DNA of 16,629 bases from Kiritimatiellia bacterium (GTDB taxonomy: Bacteria; Verrucomicrobiota; Kiritimatiellia; RFP12; UBA3636). Of this stretch, positions 7,011 through 14,800 are shown piece after piece. The translations under genes and the position numbers were made by a program. The DNA is taken from positions 1-16,629 of the forward strand of contig JAFUXX010000335.1 of the NCBI GenBank assembly GCA_017476965.1, given 5' to 3'. The notes below the pieces were generated by a model. That model worked only from the letters and a program-made list of their open reading frames with translations. It did no database searches and was not told where the DNA came from. Position 1 is the first letter of the stretch. Every line of letters begins with the position of its first letter.

Positions 7011-8830
7011 TGCGTATCCTTGCAACGACAATCGCCACCCTCGCCCTGGCGGCCAGTTCGGCCGTCGGTGCGGAAAAAACTCACGCAGAGGCGCAGAGCC
7101 GCAGAGTGGTTGAAGACAATCCTGTACGTTCTGTCAATCCTGCCGAAGAAAACGCCGCGCCTCTGCGGCTCTGCGTGGAAAAAACAGCGTGGACTCTCCC
7201 GCCCGGCGCGCGCATCGAGGGCCGCACCCTCATCGCCGAAATCGCGCCCGGTTCCGCGACGAGCGCCGTCCATTGCGAGGCGCCGCTGGACCTCTCCGGC
7301 CTTCTCGGCGACGGACTCGGCCTCGTGCTGACGATCCGCGTCCGCGCGGAGGGCGTCACGAAGCCCGCGCACGATTGGAACGGCGTCAAGTTCATGCTCC
7401 GCTACGAAAGCGCCGAAACCGGAAAAACCCACTACCCCGGCGCCTCCGCGCCCATCGGCACCTACGGCTGGCGCACCGTTACCAACCGCGTGAACATCCT
7501 CACTTCGCCGATCGATCCCGTCGGCGGCCGCGCCACGCTCGTCCTCGGCCTTCAGGAATCGACTGGCCGCGTCGAGTTCGACCTTGACTCCCTGACCCTC
7601 GCCACGGAAGACGTCGGCGTTTCCCCCGTGAACCGGGACTACATCGTCCGGTATCCGGATCCCTTCGACGAGGAACACGACATTCGACGGCCGACAGCCG
7701 ACAACCGCTGCCAATCCAACTTGCTGCCAGGCCCTTCAGGCCTTGCAGGTTCCCCCCAGCCGGGGGGCAGGAGGGAGGCACCGCTGCGCGGCTGCATGCT
7801 CCCCCACCGTGACCCCGTGACCGAGGACGACATCGAGACCCTGCACCGATGGGGCGCGACGCTCGTGCGCTACCAGATTTCACGCAACTGGTCGGCGGTC
7901 GATGACAACCAGGATCTCGCCGAATACGCCGCATGGGTCGATTCATGCCTCGACAACATCGAAGACGTGCTGCGCTGGTGCGCCGCGCGCGGCATGAAGG
8001 TCTGCGTCGATCTGCATTCCCCGCCCGGCGGCAAGCGGGCGGGCGACCGCGCGATGAACATGTTCTTCGAGGAGCGCTTCGCGGACGCCTTCGTCGAAAC
8101 CTGGCGGCGCATCGCCACGCGCTGCGCGGGCCATCCCGCGCTCTACGGCTACGACCTCGTGAACGAGCCGATCCAGCGCGTCCCGGCGCCCTTCTCCTAC
8201 TGGGAGCTCCAGCGCCGCGCCGCCGAGGCGATCCGCGAAATCGACCCGGACACGCCCATCGTCGTGGAGAGCAACCTCGGCTGCGTGGCGGAGTCCTACC
8301 GCTACCTTTCGCCGCTGGCGATGGACAACGTCATCTACCAGGTCCACCTCTACAAGCCCTACGAATACACGCACCAGGGCGTCTGGGGCAACCCGTTCGA
8401 AATGGACGGCCGCCCGCTCGTCTGGCCCGATCCGGCGCGCGGCTGGACGACCGACCACCTCCGCCGCGTCCTCGCGCCCGTGCGCGCATTCCAAAAAAGG
8501 CACCACGCGCGCATCTACGTTGGCGAGTTCAGTGCCGTCTCGTGGGCGCCTGGCGCGGAGAACTACCTCCGCGACTGCATCGCCCTCTTCGCTGAATACG
8601 GCTGGGACTGGACCTACCACGCCTTCAGGGAATGGGGTGCGTGGAGCGTCGAACACGAGGCGATCGAACCCGGCCGCGCCGGCCCCTCCAACTTCCGCCC
8701 TGTCGAGGACAGCGCCCGCAAGCGGGCCCTGATCGACGGCATCCGACAGCAATCGATAGCCATCGGCGGCAATCGAGAAACCGACGGCAATCGACAGCCA
8801 TCTAACCACCCTCAAGGAACAACACCATGA
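7007..8830 (+). CDS. secreted GH5-type glycoside hydrolase with N-terminal CBM-like domain (GH5-1)
   Basis: 607 residues from the ATG at 7007 (a second ATG follows at 7010), overlapping the LamG-B stop. A signal peptide (MMRILATTIATLALAASSAVGA) is followed by a repeat-derived segment (about residues 23-61), a beta-rich CBM-like domain (about 62-210), a repeat-filled loop (about 219-258), then a (beta/alpha)8 GH5 domain. Catalytic signatures: acid/base E387 in 'YGYDLVNEP', nucleophile E507 in 'IYVGEFSAVSW', and supporting 'VDLHSPPGGKR' and 'YQVHLYKPYEY'. GH5 enzymes cleave beta-1,4-linked glycans such as cellulose, mannan or xyloglucan by a retaining mechanism; the substrate here cannot be assigned. 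The C-terminal tail of about 30 residues is encoded by a 10-bp tandem repeat and ends in an ATGA overlap with LamG protein C. The catalytic domain is close to that of GH5-2 (11855-15214). Confidence 0.9.
   Translation: MMRILATTIATLALAASSAVGAEKTHAEAQSRRVVEDNPVRSVNPAEENAAPLRLCVEKTAWTLPPGARIEGRTLIAEIAPGSATSAVHCEAPLDLSGLLGDGLGLVLTIRVRAEGVTKPAHDWNGVKFMLRYESAETGKTHYPGASAPIGTYGWRTVTNRVNILTSPIDPVGGRATLVLGLQESTGRVEFDLDSLTLATEDVGVSPVNRDYIVRYPDPFDEEHDIRRPTADNRCQSNLLPGPSGLAGSPQPGGRREAPLRGCMLPHRDPVTEDDIETLHRWGATLVRYQISRNWSAVDDNQDLAEYAAWVDSCLDNIEDVLRWCAARGMKVCVDLHSPPGGKRAGDRAMNMFFEERFADAFVETWRRIATRCAGHPALYGYDLVNEPIQRVPAPFSYWELQRRAAEAIREIDPDTPIVVESNLGCVAESYRYLSPLAMDNVIYQVHLYKPYEYTHQGVWGNPFEMDGRPLVWPDPARGWTTDHLRRVLAPVRAFQKRHHARIYVGEFSAVSWAPGAENYLRDCIALFAEYGWDWTYHAFREWGAWSVEHEAIEPGRAGPSNFRPVEDSARKRALIDGIRQQSIAIGGNRETDGNRQPSNHPQGTTP
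7074..7187. repeat. CACGCAGAG-type inverted-repeat element inserted in frame in GH5-1
   Basis: The arms at 7082-7102 and 7157-7177 are inverted copies differing at two of 21 positions; both are built from the motif CGCAGAG and are flanked by runs of A (top strand). Between the arms CAATCCTG occurs twice (7117-7124 and 7135-7142). Short repeats of this 'CACGCAGAGGCGCAGAG' and 'AATCCTG' kind are, from general knowledge, scattered through many environmental bacterial genomes, usually between genes. Here the element lies directly after the predicted signal peptide and is read through without a stop, adding about 37 residues that GH5-2 lacks at the same place. Confidence 0.85.
7716..7767 (-). repeat. 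hairpin repeat cluster in the GH5-1 loop (inverted copy of the GH5-2 hairpin family)
   Basis: Read on the minus strand, 7743-7729 is AGGCCTGAAGGGCCT, identical over 15 bases to 13984-13998 in GH5-2, and it is followed by AAGTTGG (7722-7716), as in that copy. Beside it lies a second hairpin, CCCCCC at 7752-7757 and GGGGGG at 7762-7767 around the loop AGCC. The cluster lies in the 120-nt stretch between the conserved 'DYIVRYPD' and 'PLRG' of GH5-1 and is translated. Confidence 0.75.
8735..8802 (+). repeat. 10-bp tandem repeat forming the C-terminal tail of GH5-1
   Basis: Units of consensus GACRGCAATC begin at 8735, 8745, 8755, 8765, 8783 and 8793, with one shortened 8-base unit at 8775-8782. 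Since ten is not a multiple of three the frame shifts with each unit. The encoded tail ('RQQSIAIGGNRETDGNRQ...') is therefore low-complexity and unlikely to be an ancestral part of the enzyme. The array ends just before the Shine-Dalgarno of LamG protein C. Confidence 0.85.
8814..8819 (+). promoter_or_regulatory. ribosome-binding site of LamG protein C within the GH5-1 coding end
   Basis: AAGGAA lies seven bases before the ATG at 8827. It is inside the last codons of GH5-1, whose TGA (8828-8830) overlaps this ATG. LamG protein C can thus be started independently as well as by coupling. Confidence 0.6.
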
Positions 8831-11799
8831 ACAAGAACGTCACTCGTCCCCTGTCTCTCGCGCTCGTCTGCGCGCTCGCCGTGCCAACGGCGAGTCTCGC
8901 CCGCACGGTTTCCGTTGCCGCCATCAAGGACGGCGCGGCCACCGCCGCCTTTGGCGACCCCGACGGCGCCGCCTACACGCTCGCCTGGGGCTACGGCCCC
9001 GCCGACGGCGGCGACACTACAAACAGCTGGGCGCATTTCGAGACGCTCGGCGCCGTCGCCGCCGATGCGACCGCCGCCACCTACCCGCTCCCCGCAGGCT
9101 GGGGCGACACCGCCACGCACCTGCGCTTCTTCCTGCTCGAACCGGAAATCCCCACCGCCGCCACCCGCGTCGAATACATCGCGGCCTCCGGCACCCAGTG
9201 GATCGACACCGGCGTAAATGGCGAGACGGGACTGAAGTTCCGCGCCGACCTGGAATGGGACACGTCGCACAATGGCAAGGCCGACTGGGTGCTTGTTGGA
9301 GCGCGCAATGGAACCGCCAGCTCCGACTACACCCGCATTGTCCCGATTTACATTGAGAAAGCGGTTTGCTTCGGGTATGGCCGGTTCGTCAGGACGACCA
9401 CGTCTACCGTTCTTGGCGTTCGCCACGAAATCGTCACGGACTTCACGGATGGCTCCGCCGTCTCCATCTCGCGGGACGGCACGCCGATTACCGGGTATGA
9501 AAGCGGCTACTACCCTTCAACCGGAACCGTGGATGCCGGACGCAATCTCTACATCTTCGCCGCCAACTGGGGCGGTTCGGCGAACCTCTTCGCAAAGGCC
9601 AAACTTTACGGTCTCGAAATCCAGCGCAAAAACGCGACGACGGGCGCGCTTGAACCCGTGCGCAACTTCGTCCCCTGCACGACGAACGGCGTTGCGTGCC
9701 TCTACGATACCGTTGAACGCCGCTACCATGGGAACTCCGGCACCGGCTCCTTCTCCGCTGGCGCCACCCTGGCGACGCCGATCGTCGTCGCGGCGATCTC
9801 TGCGACGGCCTCCGCCGCCGACTACGGCGAACCCGACGAATACCTCGACTGCGTGGAGGCCACAGGCTCGCAGTACATCGACTCCGGCGTGAACCTCTGC
9901 TCCAACGACACCGTTGTGGCGGAATACGAAATTACAGCAGCTTTGACAAAGACCGCCGATCTCTTCGGCGTTCACCAGCATGGCATGACCGCCCGCTACG
10001 TGTTCTCCTACAGCAGCGGCAGCGGCTCATCCACGATTGTATTCCACAGGGCGAACGGTTCAAACGGCGCGACGACCACTTCAACGGGCGTCACCGTGAC
10101 TCCCGGCGCAAGGCAGACGGTCACGATGAAAATCGGACCCGGCACCTCCTCCATCGTCTCGGCATCGGGCGAGACACTGTACTCCGCAACGCTCACCACC
10201 CGCACCGTCCAGCAGGACGCCACGGGTTCGCTCGCCATTTTCGCTTGCAACAGTTCGCCAAATGGAATCATGGCCTACTGCCCAGCCAAGCTCTACTCCT
10301 TCCGCATCTACGCCGAGGACGGTTCTCTCACACACCACTTCCTGCCCTGCAAGAAGAACGATGTCGCGGGCCTCTACGACAAGGCGACTGGCAAAATCCT
10401 CTTCGCCACCGGTGGCTCGCTCGTCGCCGGCCCCGTCCTGCCGCGCCCCGCCGAACTTGTCGAATGGGTGCAGTCCGACGGCGCGAGCGGCGACCGCCAG
10501 CTCTACATCGACACCGGCGTCCCCGCCAAGGCCGGAACCGGAATGACCGCCGAACTTCTCTGGCCCGCGAAGCCATCGGTCGCAAGTACCGTCTGCGGCG
10601 CAATGGCCGATGCAACGCACCACTTCTCCCTCTACACCTCCGCCGGGACGCATCAGATCGGCTACGCGAACTATTCGGCCTTCCAGGTCAACAGCGGCAC
10701 GAGTGCTGTCTATTCGCAGAAGCGCTACCGCATATCCTCGTCGTTGACCGCCAAGGCGCAGAACATCCAGGTCGAAGACTTGGAGGGGACGGGCTACAAC
10801 GGGTCGCGGTTCTTCAACGATGCCAACTCGATTGACGCAGGCAACAACCTCTACCTCTTCGCCCGCAATGACGCCGGCACTCCCAACCAGCTGGCGAAGG
10901 CCCGCCTCTACTCGCTTGTCCTGACGAACGAGCTCGGCGTCGCGCGCGACTTCGTCCCCTGCGTCGCCAACAACGGACGCGCCGGCCTCTACGACCGCTT
11001 CTCCGAGCGCGTCTTCTTCCCGCAGACCGCCGTCGCGGACGCAGCGGCGGATTTCGACTTTGCCACCGAGGTCGGCGCGGTCACGAATTCGCTCGTCGCC
11101 GTCGCCGAGCCGCCCAAGCGCCTGCGCTACATCGAGTCAGACGGCACGTCCGACTTCGTGAACCTCGGCGTCATCGGCAGGGAAAACGTGAAGATGGTCG
11201 CCGAAATGGAGTGGGCTGCCGTGCCTCCGGGGAACGACTACAACAACGTATTCTGCGGCGCGAGCGCGAATGGCGTGCACATCTGGCCATACATAGGCGT
11301 CGCAGACGCAAATTCGTCAGCCGCGACGCCCCGCATGGGCTACAACGGCTGGCGCCTTCAGGTGACTGGAACCTTCATCGCCGCAGACACCCGATACCGC
11401 ATCACCACGTCGCTTGAACGAAAGGCGCAGTCAATCCTCGTCGAGAAGTTCCAGAACGGAAACTGGGTCGTGGACGGAAACGGAGAGCGAACCAACAACG
11501 ATGCAAATTGGGTTAACACGCAATTACCGCTCTACCTCTTTGCGGACAACGCAGCCGGAACGGCCTCGAACTTCGTCGCCGCCCGCGTCTATTCGCTCAA
11601 GCTCTGGCAGCTGAACGCCACGAGCGGCGAATACGAACTCGTGCGCGACCTCGTGCCCGCGAAGCTAGACTCCGGCGCGGCGGTCCTCTGGGACAAGGTG
11701 GAGGCCAGGCCGCTCTTCAACGGCGCGCGCTACGGCTTCGCCGCCACCGGCCGCGAAACGGCCTGGAACGGCCCGGGCTTCATGATCCGGTTCTGGTAA
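8827..11799 (+). CDS. secreted protein with four LamG-like domains and an N-terminal beta-domain (LamG protein C)
   Basis: 990 residues. A signal peptide (MNKNVTRPLSLALVCALAVPTASLA) is followed by a short domain of about 85 residues (RTVSVAAIKDG...LRFFLLEPE) that I do not recognise but that looks beta-rich. Four LamG-like domains then begin near R114 (RVEYIAASGTQWIDTGV), E338 (EYLDCVEATGSQYIDSGV), L544 (LVEWVQSDGASGDRQLYIDTG) and R765 (RLRYIESDGTSDFVNLGV). The last three follow the same order of domain types as proteins A and B, so C looks like that cassette with one extra first-type domain. Domain 3 is a mosaic of sequence most like domains 1 and 2 of protein B. The protein ends in the hydrophobic tail FMIRFW. 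It is preceded by AAGGAA and overlaps GH5-1 by ATGA. A glycan-binding role is inferred; no catalytic residues are seen. Confidence 0.8.
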   Translation: MNKNVTRPLSLALVCALAVPTASLARTVSVAAIKDGAATAAFGDPDGAAYTLAWGYGPADGGDTTNSWAHFETLGAVAADATAATYPLPAGWGDTATHLRFFLLEPEIPTAATRVEYIAASGTQWIDTGVNGETGLKFRADLEWDTSHNGKADWVLVGARNGTASSDYTRIVPIYIEKAVCFGYGRFVRTTTSTVLGVRHEIVTDFTDGSAVSISRDGTPITGYESGYYPSTGTVDAGRNLYIFAANWGGSANLFAKAKLYGLEIQRKNATTGALEPVRNFVPCTTNGVACLYDTVERRYHGNSGTGSFSAGATLATPIVVAAISATASAADYGEPDEYLDCVEATGSQYIDSGVNLCSNDTVVAEYEITAALTKTADLFGVHQHGMTARYVFSYSSGSGSSTIVFHRANGSNGATTTSTGVTVTPGARQTVTMKIGPGTSSIVSASGETLYSATLTTRTVQQDATGSLAIFACNSSPNGIMAYCPAKLYSFRIYAEDGSLTHHFLPCKKNDVAGLYDKATGKILFATGGSLVAGPVLPRPAELVEWVQSDGASGDRQLYIDTGVPAKAGTGMTAELLWPAKPSVASTVCGAMADATHHFSLYTSAGTHQIGYANYSAFQVNSGTSAVYSQKRYRISSSLTAKAQNIQVEDLEGTGYNGSRFFNDANSIDAGNNLYLFARNDAGTPNQLAKARLYSLVLTNELGVARDFVPCVANNGRAGLYDRFSERVFFPQTAVADAAADFDFATEVGAVTNSLVAVAEPPKRLRYIESDGTSDFVNLGVIGRENVKMVAEMEWAAVPPGNDYNNVFCGASANGVHIWPYIGVADANSSAATPRMGYNGWRLQVTGTFIAADTRYRITTSLERKAQSILVEKFQNGNWVVDGNGERTNNDANWVNTQLPLYLFADNAAGTASNFVAARVYSLKLWQLNATSGEYELVRDLVPAKLDSGAAVLWDKVEARPLFNGARYGFAATGRETAWNGPGFMIRFW

Positions 11800-11809
11800 C
11801 CTGAAAGCC

Positions 11810-11853
11810 CTAGGAAGCCCTAGGAAACCTAGAAACTGATAAGCCTAGAGAAC
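11810..11853 (+). repeat. degenerate CTAG repeat at the LamG-C / GH5-2 junction
   Basis: CTAG at 11810, 11820, 11829 and 11845 starts units CTAGGAAGCC, CTAGGAAAC, CTAGAAACT and CTAGAGAAC. It is the same family as the 9-bp array at 2488-2541 but less regular. It occupies nearly the whole gap, and its last unit abuts the GTG start of GH5-2, just as CTAGAGAAG precedes the phosphodiesterase. Confidence 0.8.
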
Positions 11854-11854
11854 T

Positions 11855-14800
11855 GTGGCTACCACCACCAAGAGCATTGCCCTGCTTCTCTGCTCCATTG
11901 GCGCCGCCGCGACCATGCGGGCGGCGCCGATGGAGGGGCTTTCGTGGTCGGACGGCTCCGACTACATCACGATCTCCGGCTCGACGCTCACCATCACCCG
12001 CGATGCCGCCGCCACGGGCGCAATCCTCTCGAAGGCGGCGCTTGATCTCACCGGCCTCACGGGCGAGGGGCTCGGCCTCCTTATGACCATCCGCGTCCGG
12101 GCGGAAGGCGTCACGGAGCCGGCGTCGTCCGCCACGGGCGGCGTGAAGTTCATGCTCGCCTACCGAGACTCCGACGACGGGGAAATGCACTATGTCTCCG
12201 CCGCCATCCCGTCCGGCACCTACGACTGGCGCACCGTCACCAACCGCGTGAACATCCTCACCGCGCCATTCAATCCGGAGCCCGGCACGGCGGTGCTCCA
12301 CCTCGGCCTCCAGGGCTGCACCGGCCGCGTCGATTTTGACCTCTCCTCGCTCGACGTCTCCGCCGAGGACGTGGGCGTCACGCCCGTGAACCAGGACTAC
12401 ATCGTCCGCTACCCGGACGATGATTGTTCACAATTCCCCCATTGTTCACAAATCACAAATGCCAATTGCAATTTGCCATTTGTGAACAATTGTGGGCAAT
12501 TGTCAATTGTGAACAATCAGCCGCTGCGCGGCTTCATGTCGCCACAGCGCGACATGACCGAGGACGATCTCGACACGCTCCGCTCCTGGGGCGCGACGCT
12601 CGTGCGCTTCCAGCTCACCAGCAGCTGGTCCGGGACAGACACCGATCAGGATCTGGACGAATACTTCGCCTGGCTGGACTCCCGCCTCGACAACCTCGAA
12701 GACGTGCTGCGCTGGGCGGCGGCGCGTGGCATGAAGGTCTGCGTCGATCTGCACTCCCCGCCCGGCGGCAAGCGCGTCATCGACGGTGTCCGCACGATGA
12801 ACATGTTCTTCGAGGAGCGCTTCGCCGAGGCCTTTCTCGAAACATGGCGGCGCATCGCGCGGCGCGTCAAGGGCCATCCGGCCATCTACGGCTACGACCT
12901 CGTGAACGAGCCGAACCAGCGCGTCCCGGCGCCGTTTTCCTACTGGGAGCTTCAGCGCCGCGCCGCCGAGGCCGTCCGCGCCATCGATCCCGACACCGCC
13001 ATCGTCGTCGAAAGCAACCTCGGCGACAACGCCGAGGCATACCGCTACCTCTCGCCGCTCGCGATGGACAATGTGATCTACCAGGTCCACCTCTACAAGC
13101 CCTACGAGTTCACGCACCAGGGAATCAACGGCAACCCGCTCTCCGACTCCTCCGGTCCCCTTGCCTATCCGTCGCGGGAGCGCGGCTGGGACCACGACTT
13201 CCTGCGCGCCATCCTGGCACCCGTTCGCGCCTTTCAGGAGAAACACCGGTGCCGCATCTACGCGGGCGAGTTCAGCTCGGCCTCCTGGGCTCCGGGAGCG
13301 GATTTGTGGCTGCGCGACTGCATCGACCTTTTCGAGGAATACGGATGGGACTGGACCTACCACGCCTTTCGCGAGTCAACCGTCTTCAGCATCGAGCATG
13401 AACCTATCGATCCGGGTCGCGTGGGCGACTACAACTTCGTTGCCTCGGAGGACAACCCGCGCCGCTCGACCCTCCTCGACGGGCTGATCCGCGCCCCCGG
13501 CGCCCCGTGGTTCGCGTGGGGCTACGACACCAACGGCGTGGAGATCGCCCTTGGTGGCCTGCGCGACGGCAGCGGCGGCTTCGCCGCATCGGAACGGCGC
13601 GGCGGCATCGCGCGAGTGGAGATGCTAGTCGCCGCTACGGGCGGCTACGAGCCGGAGCGTCTGACCGAACTGCTCGCCGAGGCAATGGACTCCAGCTGCG
13701 CCGCCGCCGTCATTTGCGCGGAGGAAACCGACGGCTCCCTAGCCCTTCGTGGCCTCGCCACGGATGCGGGCGGCGCTCCCGCCTGGCTGCGGCTGGAAGG
13801 CTTCGCACCCACGCCCGGCGAGGAGTTCCTCGTCGTCGCTGAACTCGACGCCACCAATGGCGTGGGCCGTGTGCGCTACGCGGCCGCCAATTGGGGCGCG
13901 AGTGAATCTCAAATTTCAAATTTCAAATCTCAAATTTATTTCCTACGCACCGCCGCCGGCGACACGTGGCTGCCGAGCCCGGGAGGCCTGAAGGGCCTCC
14001 CTGCTCAAGTTGGCGAAGGCGCTGGGCAGGCTCAAGTTGGCGAGAGCGCTGGGCAAGTTTGCGCGTCCGCCGTGCAAACGGCGGGGAAGCCCGCCCCGTT
14101 CGAGGGCCGCGTGGCCGTGAAGGGCGATGTGGCGGTGGGCGCTATTGTGGGCGCCGCGCCGCCCCCGGCGGGGCCGCCGGCGATCTTCGGCCCGGTTTCG
14201 ATTCCGGAAGCGCCGTGCCACACGAACGCAGTCGCCACGCTCCGGATCGAGACCGTCGGCGAACAGGTAGCACCCGGCGCGGTTTTGCGCATGGAGGTTC
14301 ATTCCGGCGTTCCGTCCGATGCCGCAGGCGCATTCCCGGAGGAGCGCCTCCTCGGGGTTGTCGAGATGCCGCTCGCCGGCCCCGGCGACTACCGCTTCGA
14401 CACCGCCGGCGCCATCGACCCCGCCGCCTTCGACGGACTCCTCTCCTGCCGCGTCGTCTTCTCGCTCGTCAACGCCGATGGCACGATCGCATCGGGCGTC
14501 GCCGCCGTCGAGGATTCGCTGCCCTTCTACGAAGGGAAGCGCTGGTTTTTGGCAAGGGCGCGAGGCGGCAGGGGCTTCATCAGCGGCGGCGCCTGGCAGA
14601 CGCCGCCTCCGGCGCTTTCCGGCGACGCCATGACGGCGCGCCCGGAGGAATCGCCCGCATTTCTGGCCAGCAAGTCGCGCGGCGGTTTCGTGCGCCTCGA
14701 GGCGGTCTTCACGCCCCTCGACGGCTACGACGAAGTCGGCCTCGGCGAGGCCCTTGCCGCCGCCGCAGGTTCGGCGGCGGCAGTTGCGGTAGCCGAAGAC

